64,000 bases of DNA from Klebsiella michiganensis (GCA_000963575.1 CP011077.1:434001-498000); one strand, 5' to 3'. Positions 34,774-44,648 are shown, numbered from the stretch's first letter. Notes: a model not told the origin generated them from the letters alone. A program made the numbers and translations.

Positions 34774-35409
34774 TTACTGGGGCGGGAGGCAAACGCCGAT
34801 GCCGCCAATGCCGCAGTAGCCGTGCGGGTTCTTGAACAGGTATTGCTGGTGGTCGTCTTCCGCGTAGTAGAATGGACCTGCGTTGGCGATTTCAGTGGTG
34901 ACCTGACGTTTATCACCGGCGGCATCCATTGCGGCCTGGAAACGCTCCAGGCTGGCGCGGGCGGCTTTGTCCTGTTCCGGCGTTAGCGGGTAAATTGCCG
35001 AGCGGTATTGGGTGCCGACGTCCCCGCCCTGGCGCATCCCCTGAGCCGGATCGTGATTTTCCCAAAACACCTGTAAAAGCTGCTCGTAGCTAACGACTTT
35101 CGGATCATAAACGACGCGCACGGCTTCCGCATGGCCGGTCTGGCCGCTGCAAACTTCACGGTAGGTTGGGTTTGGCGTGTAGCCGCCGCTGTAGCCAGCG
35201 GCCGTGCTGTAAACGCCAGGGATCTCCCAATACAGGCGCTCGACGCCCCAAAAACATCCCATCGCAAACAGCGCGATTTCCATCCCATCTGGTACATTTG
35301 TCATTGAGTGTTCGTTAACCGCGTGAAGCGTGGCGACGGGCATCGGCGTGTTGCGGCCGGGCAGGGCATCGGCCTGCGTCACAGTGTGAGTTTTGTCGAA
35401 GAATGACAT
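34774..35409 (-). CDS. msrA: Peptide methionine-S-sulfoxide reductase MsrA
   Basis: Reduces methionine-S-sulfoxide in proteins and free methionine. The 211 residues have the catalytic GCFWGVE motif with Cys52 and recycling cysteines near the C-terminus (GYCGIGGIGVCLPPQ). The start MSFFDK (35409) corresponds to E. coli MSLFDK; GGGAG lies about 10 bp upstream. It is divergent from tamA. Confidence 0.96.
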   Translation of the reverse strand: MSFFDKTHTVTQADALPGRNTPMPVATLHAVNEHSMTNVPDGMEIALFAMGCFWGVERLYWEIPGVYSTAAGYSGGYTPNPTYREVCSGQTGHAEAVRVVYDPKVVSYEQLLQVFWENHDPAQGMRQGGDVGTQYRSAIYPLTPEQDKAARASLERFQAAMDAAGDKRQVTTEIANAGPFYYAEDDHQQYLFKNPHGYCGIGGIGVCLPPQ

Positions 35410-35623
35410 GGTGTTGGATCTCCCGAAAATCGGCAAAAAAGCGAGCGGTTGTCATCAGACCTGCAATTGCAGACAATACATCCGAGTTACAGACTACATT
35501 ACATATAAGAAAGATTTAGGCTAGTGAGTTATTTTCAACCCTAGATGTTAGGGTTTTGTTAATCCGCGGAGCGGTAATGACGTTTCCTTCCAGGGGTGGG
35601 AACAAGGATATTCAGGAGAAAAC

Positions 35624-37360
35624 GTGCCAGGAATCCGTACTTTATGTATCACAGGCCTGTGTGTGGCGAGTACATGGGCAAACGCCGCGAGCGTGCGCTT
35701 GCAGGTTGAAGGACTCAGCGGCGAACTGCAAAAAAACGTACGTGCTCAGCTTTCAACCATCGAAAGCGATGAAGTGACGCCGGATCGTCGCTTCCAGGCG
35801 CGCGTTGATGATGCTATTCGCGCAGGGCTAAAAGCGCTGGGCTACTACGAGCCAACCATCGGTTTTACGCTTAAACCGCCTCCGCAGAACGGAGGGCGGC
35901 AGGTTCTGCTGGTAAAAGTCGATGCCGGTCAGCCGGTGTTAATTGGCGGCACCGACGTGATTTTGCGCGGCGGCGCACGGACCGATAAAGACTATCTGGC
36001 GCTGCTGCCCAAGCGGCCAAAAATCGGCACCGTGCTCGATCACGCTGACTACGATAACTTCAAAAAAAGCCTCTCCAGTATTGCGCTGCGTAAGGGTTAC
36101 TTTGACGGCGATTTCCGTAAGAGCCAGCTAGGCGTCTCTCTGGAAAGACATCAGGCATTCTGGGATATCGACTACGACAGCGGGGAGCGCTACCGCTTTG
36201 GCGCAGTGACTTTTCAGGGCTCCCAAATTCGCGAAGAGTATTTGCAAAACCTTGTGCCATTTAAGCAGGGGGACTATTACCAGTCGAGCGACCTGGCCGA
36301 GCTGAACCGCCGCCTGTCCGCCACCGGCTGGTTTAATTCCGTGGTGGTAGCGCCCGAGTTTGATAAATCACGCCAGACCAAAGTGTTGCCGCTACAGGGG
36401 GTGGTGACGCCGCGCACCGAAAACACCATTGAAACCGGCGTGGGCTACTCCACGGACGTAGGGCCGCGAGTGAAGGCTAGCTGGAAAAAACCGTGGATGA
36501 ACTCCTACGGCCATAGCCTGACAACCAGCACGAGCCTTTCTGGCCCTGAACAGACGCTCGACTTCAGCTACAAAATGCCGCTGTTGAAGAGCCCGCTGGA
36601 GCAGTATTACCTTGTGCAGGGCGGTTTTAAGCGAACCGATCTTAACGACACCAAATCAGACTCCACCACCGTGGCGCTGTCCCGCTATTGGGACATGTCG
36701 AGCGGCTGGCAACGCGCGGTTAACCTGCGCTGGAGCCTCGACCACTTTACTCAGGCCGACGTTACCAACACGACAATGCTGCTTTACCCTGGCGTTAGCC
36801 TGAACCGTACCCGCTCACGCGGGGGCCTGATGCCAACGTGGGGTGACTCACAGCGCTACTCAATCGATGTTTCTAATACGGCCTGGGGTTCTGGCGTCGA
36901 TTTCGGCGTTTTCCAGGCACAAAACGTTTGGATCCGTTCGCTGTATGAAAAACACCGTTTTGTGGTGCGCGGCAATGTGGGGTGGATCGAAACCAACGAC
37001 TTTAAAAAAGTGCCGCCGGATCTGCGTTTCTTCGCCGGGGGCGACCGCAGTATTCGCGGCTATAAATACAAGTCGATATCGCCGGAGGACAGCAACGGCA
37101 AGTTAACCGGGGCCTCCAAACTGGCGACCGGCTCGCTGGAGTATCAGTACAACGTGACCGGCAAATGGTGGGGCGCGGCGTTCGTTGACTCCGGTGAAGC
37201 GGTGAACGACATCAAACGAAGCAACTTCAAAACCGGCGCAGGCGTTGGCGTGCGCTGGCAGTCCCCGGTTGGGCCTATCAAGCTCGACTTCGCGGTACCG
37301 GTGGGTGACAAGGAAGAGCACGGTTTACAGTTTTACATCGGTTTGGGGCCTGAACTATGA
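35624..37360 (+). CDS. tamA: Outer-membrane translocation and assembly module protein TamA
   Basis: Omp85-family outer-membrane protein that, with TamB, helps insert autotransporters and is implicated in phospholipid transport. The 578 residues comprise a signal peptide (about 1-22, TWANA), three POTRA domains (to about 265) and a 16-stranded barrel with the family FAGGDRSIRGYKYKS (VRGF/Y-like) motif and GLGPEL end. It starts at GTG, 5 nt after AGGAG. The stop overlaps the tamB start by 4 bp (ATGA). Confidence 0.96.
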   Translation: MPGIRTLCITGLCVASTWANAASVRLQVEGLSGELQKNVRAQLSTIESDEVTPDRRFQARVDDAIRAGLKALGYYEPTIGFTLKPPPQNGGRQVLLVKVDAGQPVLIGGTDVILRGGARTDKDYLALLPKRPKIGTVLDHADYDNFKKSLSSIALRKGYFDGDFRKSQLGVSLERHQAFWDIDYDSGERYRFGAVTFQGSQIREEYLQNLVPFKQGDYYQSSDLAELNRRLSATGWFNSVVVAPEFDKSRQTKVLPLQGVVTPRTENTIETGVGYSTDVGPRVKASWKKPWMNSYGHSLTTSTSLSGPEQTLDFSYKMPLLKSPLEQYYLVQGGFKRTDLNDTKSDSTTVALSRYWDMSSGWQRAVNLRWSLDHFTQADVTNTTMLLYPGVSLNRTRSRGGLMPTWGDSQRYSIDVSNTAWGSGVDFGVFQAQNVWIRSLYEKHRFVVRGNVGWIETNDFKKVPPDLRFFAGGDRSIRGYKYKSISPEDSNGKLTGASKLATGSLEYQYNVTGKWWGAAFVDSGEAVNDIKRSNFKTGAGVGVRWQSPVGPIKLDFAVPVGDKEEHGLQFYIGLGPEL

Positions 37361-40300
37361 GTCGCTGGAAGAAAATAAGCCTCGCGGTGCTGGCTGTGAT
37401 TGTGCTGCTGATCGCGGCAGTCGGTTTCCTGGTGGGGACTACGCCTGGCCTGCATTTACTGTTTAAAGGCGCTAATCGCTGGGTACCGGGGCTGAATATC
37501 GCTCAGGTTGACGGCGGCTGGCGCAATCTGACGCTGAAAAACCTGCGCTATGAGCAGCCTGGCGTCGCGGTACGTGCGGGTGAGGTTCACCTTGCCGTGC
37601 AGCTAAACTGCCTGTGGCACAGCAGCCTGTGCGTCAATGATTTCTCGCTGAAGGATGTGGATGTTGCGGTCGACACGAAAAAAATGCCGCCGTCTGCCCC
37701 GGTGCAGGAAGAGGACAGCGGCCCGCTGAACCTCTCCACGCCGTACCCGATAACCCTGAGTCGCGTGGCGTTGAACAACGTCAATGTGAAAATCGACGAT
37801 ACCACCGTCTCGGTGATGGACTTCACCAGCGGCCTGACATGGGAGCAGCGCAATCTGACGCTGACCCCGACATCGCTGGAAGGCTTGCTGATTGCGTTGC
37901 CAAAAGCCGCGCAGGTGGCAAAAGAAGAGATTGTTGAGCCGAAAATTCAAAACCCTCAGCCGGAAGAAGCTCCGCTCGGGGAAACGCTGAAAACGTTGTT
38001 TGAGAAGCCGCTGCTGCCGGAAATGACCGACGTTAACCTGCCGGTGAATCTGAATATTCAGGAGTTTCGCGGCGCGCGCCTGCGCCTGACCGGCGATACG
38101 GATTTGATGGTCAACTCGCTGCTGCTGAAAGTGAGCAGTATTGACGGCAATCTCAAGCTGGATGCGCTGGATGTGGACTCCTCTCAGGGGCTGGTGAACG
38201 CCACCGGCAGCGCCCAACTGCGCGACAACTGGCCGGTTGATTTAACGCTCAACAGCACACTGAACATCGAGCCGCTGAAAGGCGAAAAAGTGAAGATGAC
38301 GGTTGGCGGCGCATTGCGCGACGAGCTGAAAGTGGGCGTCAATCTTTCGGGGCCAGTAGGCATGCAGCTTAATGCCCAAACCCGTCTGGCCGAAGCCGGG
38401 CTGCCGTTGAATGTTGAGCTGGACAGCAAGCAGCTTTCCTGGCCGCTGACCGGCGCGAAGCAGTATCAGGCCGACGATCTTAAACTGCGCCTGACCGGCA
38501 AAGTAACCGACTACAAACTCGCCTTTAGCACCGCCGTGAAGGGCGACCAGGTACCACCTGCCACCATCACGCTGGACGGCAAAGGCAACGAACAGCAGTT
38601 TAGCCTCGATAAGCTGCGCGTGGCCGCGCTGCAGGGCAATACTGACCTGAAAGCGCTGGTGGACTGGAGCAAAGCCATTAGCTGGCAGGGCGAATTAACG
38701 CTTGCCGGAATCAACACCGCGAAGCAATTCCCGGACTGGCCTGCGAAACTGGACGGCAATATCAAAACCCGCGGCAGCCTGTATGGCGGCAGCTGGCAGC
38801 TGGATATTCCCGAGCTGAAGCTTGCCGGTAATGTGAAGCAGAATAAGGTTAATGTGCAGGGGACGCTGCAGGGCAACAGCTATATGCAGTGGAAGGTGCC
38901 AAACCTGCATCTGGAACTGGGTCGCAATACGGTGGAGGTGAAAGGCGAGCTGGGCGAAAAAGATCTTAACCTTGATGCCAATATTAATGCGCCGAATCTG
39001 GACAACGCCCTGCCGGGACTCGGCGGCACGGCGAAAGGTATCGTCAAGGTTCGCGGCGACGTGAAAGCGCCGCAGCTGCTGGCTGACCTGACCGCAAATG
39101 GCCTGCGCTGGCAGGAGCTGACGATTGCCCGTGTCCTGCTGAAGGGCGATGTGAAATCGAGCGACCAAATTGCCGGGAACCTTAACCTGCGCGTAGAACG
39201 AGTGGCTCAGCCGGGGGTGAAGGTTGACCTTGTGACGCTCGACGCCAGGGGCGATGAGAAACAGCACCAGCTTCAGCTGCGCGTTCAGGGCGATCCGGTT
39301 TCCGGGCGTCTGAACCTGAGCGGCAGCTTTGACCGCAACGAAGAGCGCTGGCGCGGCAAGCTAAGCGACACCCGCTTTGATACCCCAGTGGGGCCGTGGG
39401 CGCTTACCCGTGAGCTGACGCTGGACTTCCGCAACAAAGAACAGAAAATCGCGATTGGCCCGCATTGCTGGGTGAACCCGAACGCCGAGCTTTGCGTGCC
39501 GCAAACTATCGACGCCGGGGCGAAAGGCCGGGCGCTGGTTAACCTCAACCGCTTCGATCTTGCCATGCTGAAACCGGTGATGCCTGAGGAGACTCAGGCT
39601 AGCGGCGTGTTTACCGGCAAAGCAGACGTTAGCTGGGACAGCGAAGCCGGCGGCCTGCCGCAAGGGCAGGTGACGCTCAGCGGGCGCGGCGTGAAGGTAG
39701 CGCAGGTAGTCAACGGTAATACCTTGCCGGTTGCCTTCGACACGCTGAACCTCAATGCCGAACTGAAGAATAACCGTGCCCAGCTTGGCTGGCTGGTTAA
39801 GGTGGCCAATAACGGGCAGTTTGACGGCCAGGTTCAAATCACCGATCCGCAGGGGCGACGGAATCTTGGCGGCAACGTCAATATTCGCAACTTCTCCCTG
39901 GCTATTGCCAACGCCATCTTCTCTAAAGGTGAAAAGGCAGACGGTACGCTGAACGCGAACCTGCGCCTCGGTGGCAACCTCGAGCGGCCGCAGATGTTCG
40001 GGCAAATGCAGCTTAACGGCGTAGACGTTTCAGGTAACTTTATGCCGTTCGACATGCAGCCGAGCCAGATTGCCATGAACTTCAACGGGATGAACTCCAC
40101 CCTGCAGGGCGTGGTGCGCACGAAGCAGGGGCAGATTGTGTTAAGCGGCGATGCCGACTGGACGCAAATCGACAACTGGCGGGCGCGTATAGCCGCGAAG
40201 GGCAGCAAAGTGCGCATTACCGTGCCGCCGATGGTGCGCCTGGACGTTTCCCCGGATATTGAATTTGTGGCAACGCCAAGTCTGTTTACCCTGAACGGGA

Positions 40301-41133
40301 ACGTCGATGTACCGTGGGCGCGTATTGTGGTGCACGATGTGCCGGACAGCGCCGTGGGCGTCTCCAGTGATGAAGTTATGCTGGATAAAGATCTGAAACC
40401 GGTGAATCCTAAGTCAGCCGGGATCCCTATCAACAGCAACCTGACTATTCATGTCGGCAACAACGTGCGGCTTGATGCCTTTGGCCTGAAAGCGCGCCTG
40501 ACCGGCGACCTGAAAATGGTTCAGGATAAGCAAGGGCTGGGCCTGAACGGCCAGATAAGTATCCCGCAGGGGCGTTTCCACGCTTACGGCCAGGATCTTA
40601 TCGTCCGCAAAGGCGAGCTGCTGTTCTCCGGTCCACCGGATAACCCGTATCTGAATATTGAAGCTATCCGTAATCCAGAGGCGACTGAAAATAACGTCAC
40701 GGCAGGCGTGCGTGTGACCGGCCCTGCCGATGAGCCAAAGGCTGAGATATTCTCCGATCCGGCGATGTCGCAGCAGCAGGCCTTGTCCTACCTGCTTCGC
40801 GGCCAGGGTTTAGACACTTCCGGCAACGATGGTGATGCAATGACGTCAATGCTTGTGGGCCTGGGGGTTGCACAAAGTGGTCAGGTTGTGGGTAAAATCG
40901 GCGAGACGTTTGGCGTAAGCAATCTGGCGCTCGACACCGCGGGGGTGGGTGATTCCTCTCAGGTGGTGGTCAGCGGCTATGTACTGCCGGGTCTACAGGT
41001 TAAATATGGCGTAGGTATTTTTGACTCTCTGGCGACGCTAACTTTGCGTTATCGTCTGATGCCTAAGCTATATCTGGAAGCGGTGTCTGGCGTAGATCAG
41101 GCACTAGATCTGCTCTATCAGTTTGAGTTTTAG
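37357..41133 (+). CDS. tamB: Translocation and assembly module inner-membrane protein TamB
   Basis: AsmA-like/TamB protein spanning the periplasm as a long hydrophobic beta-groove; it partners TamA and is implicated in phospholipid transport to the outer membrane. The 1258 residues have an N-terminal signal anchor (about 8-28), a long repetitive beta-rich body and the conserved C-terminal TamB domain ending in LYQFEF. The full length equals E. coli. It overlaps tamA by 4 bp and is followed by ytfP after 2 bp, so the three genes are one operon. Confidence 0.96.
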   Translation: MSRWKKISLAVLAVIVLLIAAVGFLVGTTPGLHLLFKGANRWVPGLNIAQVDGGWRNLTLKNLRYEQPGVAVRAGEVHLAVQLNCLWHSSLCVNDFSLKDVDVAVDTKKMPPSAPVQEEDSGPLNLSTPYPITLSRVALNNVNVKIDDTTVSVMDFTSGLTWEQRNLTLTPTSLEGLLIALPKAAQVAKEEIVEPKIQNPQPEEAPLGETLKTLFEKPLLPEMTDVNLPVNLNIQEFRGARLRLTGDTDLMVNSLLLKVSSIDGNLKLDALDVDSSQGLVNATGSAQLRDNWPVDLTLNSTLNIEPLKGEKVKMTVGGALRDELKVGVNLSGPVGMQLNAQTRLAEAGLPLNVELDSKQLSWPLTGAKQYQADDLKLRLTGKVTDYKLAFSTAVKGDQVPPATITLDGKGNEQQFSLDKLRVAALQGNTDLKALVDWSKAISWQGELTLAGINTAKQFPDWPAKLDGNIKTRGSLYGGSWQLDIPELKLAGNVKQNKVNVQGTLQGNSYMQWKVPNLHLELGRNTVEVKGELGEKDLNLDANINAPNLDNALPGLGGTAKGIVKVRGDVKAPQLLADLTANGLRWQELTIARVLLKGDVKSSDQIAGNLNLRVERVAQPGVKVDLVTLDARGDEKQHQLQLRVQGDPVSGRLNLSGSFDRNEERWRGKLSDTRFDTPVGPWALTRELTLDFRNKEQKIAIGPHCWVNPNAELCVPQTIDAGAKGRALVNLNRFDLAMLKPVMPEETQASGVFTGKADVSWDSEAGGLPQGQVTLSGRGVKVAQVVNGNTLPVAFDTLNLNAELKNNRAQLGWLVKVANNGQFDGQVQITDPQGRRNLGGNVNIRNFSLAIANAIFSKGEKADGTLNANLRLGGNLERPQMFGQMQLNGVDVSGNFMPFDMQPSQIAMNFNGMNSTLQGVVRTKQGQIVLSGDADWTQIDNWRARIAAKGSKVRITVPPMVRLDVSPDIEFVATPSLFTLNGNVDVPWARIVVHDVPDSAVGVSSDEVMLDKDLKPVNPKSAGIPINSNLTIHVGNNVRLDAFGLKARLTGDLKMVQDKQGLGLNGQISIPQGRFHAYGQDLIVRKGELLFSGPPDNPYLNIEAIRNPEATENNVTAGVRVTGPADEPKAEIFSDPAMSQQQALSYLLRGQGLDTSGNDGDAMTSMLVGLGVAQSGQVVGKIGETFGVSNLALDTAGVGDSSQVVVSGYVLPGLQVKYGVGIFDSLATLTLRYRLMPKLYLEAVSGVDQALDLLYQFEF

Positions 41134-41135
41134 CA

Positions 41136-41480
41136 ATGCGAATATTTGTTTACGGCAGTTTACGACGCAAACAAGGCAACAGCCACTGGATGACCAACGC
41201 TCAGTGGCTGGGCGACCACACGCAGGAAAACTACGTGTTGTATAGCCTTGGGCATTATCCAGGCGCCGTGCCGGGTGATGGCGTGGTCTCGGGTGAAGTT
41301 TACCGGATAGACGCCTCTACGCTCTCTGAGCTCGACGCGCTGCGCACCAAAGGGGGAGAGTACAGCCGTCAGCTGATTCAGACCCCATACGGCGGCGCGT
41401 GGATGTATGTGTATCAGCGTCCTGTCGAGGGGTTAACCCGTATCGACAGCGGGAACTGGCTGGATCGAGAAAAGTATTAA
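41136..41480 (+). CDS. ytfP: Gamma-glutamylcyclotransferase-family protein YtfP
   Basis: A 114-residue protein of the GGCT-like/AIG2 fold. It shows the substrate-loop motif VYGSLRRKQGNSHWM at residues 4-18 and a conserved acidic Glu around residue 70 (ALRTKGGEYSR), the expected catalytic position. The cellular substrate is unknown. It begins 2 bp after tamB, and a terminator follows. Confidence 0.93.
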   Translation: MRIFVYGSLRRKQGNSHWMTNAQWLGDHTQENYVLYSLGHYPGAVPGDGVVSGEVYRIDASTLSELDALRTKGGEYSRQLIQTPYGGAWMYVYQRPVEGLTRIDSGNWLDREKY

Positions 41481-41491
41481 GTACACCCAAG

Positions 41492-41520
41492 CGGCCACGC
41501 CAACACGTGGCCGTTTTTTT
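41492..41520 (+). terminator. Intrinsic terminator of tamA-tamB-ytfP
   Basis: Perfect stem CGGCCACG / CGTGGCCG with a six-base loop, followed by seven T's. Confidence 0.9.
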
Positions 41521-41556
41521 GCCTGCCTGCCGCCTGGTGAGGTGAGAGGCAGAAAC

Positions 41557-41588
41557 AAAAACACCGCCCTCAGGCGGTGTTTTTTTCT
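41557..41588. terminator. Bidirectional terminator at the ppa 3' end
   Basis: Stem ACACCGCC / GGCGGTGT with A and T runs on both sides; it lies just downstream of ppa on the minus strand. Nearly the same stem recurs after yqjK (49412-49438). Confidence 0.86.
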
Positions 41589-41603
41589 TTCAGGCGAGCT
41601 AAC

Positions 41604-42134
41604 TTACTTCTTAGCAGCGCGTTCGAAAGAAGAGATGATTTCAGCTTTAGCTGCTTCGGCGTTATCCCAACCGTCAACTTTCACCCATTTGCCTTTCTCG
41701 AGATCTTTGTAGTGCTCGAAGAAGTGAGTGATCTGCGCTTTCAGCAGTTCTGGCAGGTCGTTCACATCTTTAATGTGATCGTACTCTTTGCTCAGTTTGG
41801 TGTGCGGAACCGCAACCAGTTTTGCGTCTTCGCCAGATTCGTCGGTCATTTTCAGAACGCCAACTGGACGGCAACGGATCACGCTACCTGGCTCCAGCGG
41901 GTATGGCGTTGGAACCAGCACGTCAACCGGGTCACCGTCCAGAGACAGGGTGTGGTTGATGTAGCCGTAGTTGCACGGATAGAACATCGCGGTAGACATG
42001 AAACGGTCAACAAACAGCGCGCCGCTCTCTTTGTCTACTTCGTATTTGATTGGATCGGCGTTAGCAGGGATTTCGATAACAACGTAGATGTCTTCCGGCA
42101 GATCTTTACCCGCAGGGACGTTGAGTAAGCTCAT
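41604..42134 (-). CDS. ppa: Inorganic pyrophosphatase
   Basis: Hydrolyses pyrophosphate released by biosynthesis. The 176 residues equal the E. coli enzyme; the family signature DGDPVDVLV (66-74) provides the Mg-binding aspartates. The start MSLLNVPAGKDLP (42134) follows AAAGGAAAC. It is divergent from the second chemoreceptor. The K-12 neighbours chpSB and ytfQRT-yjfF are absent here. Confidence 0.97.
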   Translation of the reverse strand: MSLLNVPAGKDLPEDIYVVIEIPANADPIKYEVDKESGALFVDRFMSTAMFYPCNYGYINHTLSLDGDPVDVLVPTPYPLEPGSVIRCRPVGVLKMTDESGEDAKLVAVPHTKLSKEYDHIKDVNDLPELLKAQITHFFEHYKDLEKGKWVKVDGWDNAEAAKAEIISSFERAAKK

Positions 42135-42342
42135 GTCTGTTTCCTTTAACCTGGTGTATTTCAAGTGCCCGATATTATAGCCAACTGCGGTTAAATGTCT
42201 TTTGCTGTTTTTTGAACGCTAGCCCCCCGATGGGCCAAATGTCCTGCTTTAGGCTATTCAAATCTTGAGTCATTTCATTGTCATAATTGGGTTAAACACC
42301 ACGGCAACAAGCACTTAACGAACGTAAATAACGCAAATTGAT

Positions 42343-42369
42343 TAAACATTTTCCGAAAATTGCCGATAA
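42343..42369 (+). promoter_or_regulatory. Sigma-28 (FliA) promoter of the second chemoreceptor gene
   Basis: TAAACATT - 11 bp - GCCGATAA: a perfect -10 element, exact spacing and 6 of 8 matches in the -35. It lies 49 bp before the start codon. Confidence 0.87.
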
Positions 42370-42417
42370 CACGCTCACTACTTTATTCATGAGCCATCGT
42401 TAAACCGGGAATTAAGC

Positions 42418-43971
42418 ATGTTGAGAAATTTGTCGATTCGCACGGGGCTGCTGACGCTGTTAGCGGTTATGACGTTCTTGCTGTTGGTTGTAAGCGGCAT
42501 CGGCATTTATGCCCTGCAGCAAAGTTCCACCTCTCTTGAGCGCATCAACCGCCTGCAGGGGGAGCAAATGGTGCGTATTAGCGATGGCTATATTTTGCTG
42601 CTTCGTGCCCGCAACGAGGCAAGCCAGGCGGTACGCCAGATGGAAATTGGCATGCTGGACGACGCGACAAAAGCCACGCAGAAGATCGTGGGTGAAGTTG
42701 GGCTGGCGCAGAAAAACCTGAAGTCCGTTATCGACGGCGGCGTAAATGACGACCAGGGCAACGCCCTGCTTGCTGGCCTGGCGCAAAGCTTTGGTGCCTA
42801 TCAGACGCAGGGTATTACGCCGATGTTAGCCGCGCTGCAAAAACAAAGCCCGGACGACTATTACGACCTGCTGGAAAAAAGTCTGATCCCGCTGGGGCTG
42901 AAGTTTGATAATGACGTGCAGGCTTTCCAGCGCTGGGGTGAAACGCGCGGTAATAGCGAAGTGGCCGCCGTTCAACTGCACAAGAAAATTGTCCTGGGCT
43001 TTATTATTCTCGCTGCGCTGCTGACCGCCGCGATTATTGTGCTGGTCTGGCTGGCGCTGCGTCACCTGCTGTTGAAGCCGCTGGATGAGGCGATTCACCA
43101 ACTGGAGTACGTGGCCGATGGCGACTTAACCCAACCGCTCCCTCAGACGGGTAACAACGAATTTGGCCGTCTTGCCAGCGCGATTGTGGCGATGAGAACC
43201 TCCCTGGTGGAGTCGGTCAGCCGCGTGCGGGATGCTTCTTCCCAGATTGATACCGGCAGTCGTGAACTGGCTGCAGGCAACCTTAATCTTTCCCAGCGCA
43301 CGGAGTCTACGGCAACCTCGCTGGAGGAAACTGCGGCCAGCATGGAGCAAATTACCGCAACGGTGAAACAAAACGCTGATAACGCCGAGCAGGCGCACAA
43401 GCTGGCGAAAGTCGTCTCCGATACCGCCGACCGCGGCAGTGAGATGGTGTGCTACGTAATTGAAAAAATGCGTGATATATCCGGTAGCGCAGGGCGAATT
43501 GCTGATATTCTGAGCGTTATCGACGGCATTGCGTTCCAGACTAATATTCTGGCGCTTAATGCTTCGGTAGAAGCCGCTCGCGCGGGTGAGCAAGGCCGTG
43601 GGTTCGCCGTGGTTGCCGGAGAGGTTCGTACTTTGGCAAGCCGCAGCGCCGAAGCGGCAAAAGAGATCCGCACATTGATTTCCGATTCGCAAACTCATGT
43701 GGGTGAGGGCAGCGAGCTGGCGCAGCAGGCCGGGGAAACCATGGATGAAATCGCCGAAGAAATTATGCGCATGACCAAACTGGTTCGCGAAATTGCCAAC
43801 GCGTCTAACGAGCAAAGCCACGGTATTGAGCAGGTGAATATTGCGGTAAGCCAGATGGATGAGGCGGCACAGCAGAACGCGGCTTTAGTTGAGCAGTCCA
43901 CCGCGGCAACGCACTCTCTCGAAGAGCAGTCGCAGCAGTTGGTCGCAGCCATGGCCTCCTTCCGATATTAA
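42418..43971 (+). CDS. Methyl-accepting chemotaxis protein (TarH-type sensor, no NWETF tail)
   Basis: A 517-residue chemoreceptor: TM1 (about 10-33), periplasmic four-helix bundle (34-192), TM2 (about 193-215), HAMP, and signalling domain with the conserved tip IDGIAFQTNILALNASVEAARAGEQ. The Tsr/Tar arginine triad is only partly kept (R65 and R73, but no clear R69), so the ligand probably differs. The protein ends MASFRY without the NWETF tether, so it is likely a low-abundance receptor that depends on others for methylation. It is inserted between ppa and fbp and absent there in K-12. Confidence 0.92.
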   Translation: MLRNLSIRTGLLTLLAVMTFLLLVVSGIGIYALQQSSTSLERINRLQGEQMVRISDGYILLLRARNEASQAVRQMEIGMLDDATKATQKIVGEVGLAQKNLKSVIDGGVNDDQGNALLAGLAQSFGAYQTQGITPMLAALQKQSPDDYYDLLEKSLIPLGLKFDNDVQAFQRWGETRGNSEVAAVQLHKKIVLGFIILAALLTAAIIVLVWLALRHLLLKPLDEAIHQLEYVADGDLTQPLPQTGNNEFGRLASAIVAMRTSLVESVSRVRDASSQIDTGSRELAAGNLNLSQRTESTATSLEETAASMEQITATVKQNADNAEQAHKLAKVVSDTADRGSEMVCYVIEKMRDISGSAGRIADILSVIDGIAFQTNILALNASVEAARAGEQGRGFAVVAGEVRTLASRSAEAAKEIRTLISDSQTHVGEGSELAQQAGETMDEIAEEIMRMTKLVREIANASNEQSHGIEQVNIAVSQMDEAAQQNAALVEQSTAATHSLEEQSQQLVAAMASFRY

Positions 43972-44108
43972 TCAGCGGGCATTCGTAGCGGTGAACGGCC
44001 GTCTGGCGTCGCCGCTACCCATTTGAGCGGGGGTGTTCCATCTCCCCGTTTCGCTTTAACATAAAAAACAAACCGATAAAAATCTTCAAGGATAATTGAG
44101 AGGGATCT

Positions 44109-44606
44109 ATGGCTACCTGTATTCAATGCGATAACGAAGCGATAAAAGGCAGTGATTACTGCCCTGCGTGTGAAGAGAAAGAGTTTAAACGCATCCGTGG
44201 CTGGCTTTATGTCCCGGCGCTGGGTTTGGTGCTTTCGGTGCTGTTTAACTTTATCGCTTTCGTTAATACACTGAAAATATTGATAAATAATTATAGTGTT
44301 TTAACCGGGGAAGCCTGGTGGACCGTGCTTTTCGAGGTCGTAGGATTTGCGGGGTTGTTTGTCGCGGCCATTTACGTTTCCAGCCTCTTTTTCCGCAAAA
44401 AACGTCAGTTACCACGTTACTACATTGTTTTTATGGTGGCTGGGATCGTTTTCCAGGTATTGGATCTCTATCTCGCCAGAGTTTTATTCGATGTGCCGTT
44501 CGATTTTGACAACGCAAAAGCGCTGATGCGTAGTTTCCTGGGGGCTTGTATCTGGGTGCCTTATTTCTGCGTTTCAGAACGCGTTAAGCGCACTTTTGTT
44601 CGTTGA
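44109..44606 (+). CDS. DUF2569-family membrane protein with N-terminal zinc-ribbon motif
   Basis: A 165-residue protein. It starts with two CXXC pairs (CIQC at 4-7 and CPAC at 18-21), a small zinc ribbon, then the DUF2569 signature IRGWLYVPALGL and four predicted transmembrane helices. E. coli YdgK has a similar membrane domain. The function is unknown. It lies 137 bp after the chemoreceptor and may be co-transcribed with it, since the hairpin between them (about 43990-44025) has no T run. No orthologue occurs at this position in K-12. Confidence 0.8.
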   Translation: MATCIQCDNEAIKGSDYCPACEEKEFKRIRGWLYVPALGLVLSVLFNFIAFVNTLKILINNYSVLTGEAWWTVLFEVVGFAGLFVAAIYVSSLFFRKKRQLPRYYIVFMVAGIVFQVLDLYLARVLFDVPFDFDNAKALMRSFLGACIWVPYFCVSERVKRTFVR

Positions 44607-44612
44607 TTTTCA

Positions 44613-44646
44613 GCGTGCCGCTACCGGGGTTGCGGCACGCTGTTCT
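44613..44646. terminator. Probable terminator between the DUF2569 gene and fbp
   Basis: Nine-pair stem GCGTGCCGC / GCGGCACGC with a ten-base loop. The T content after it is modest on both strands (TGTTCTC and TGAAAATC). Confidence 0.55.
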
Positions 44647-44648
44647 CA

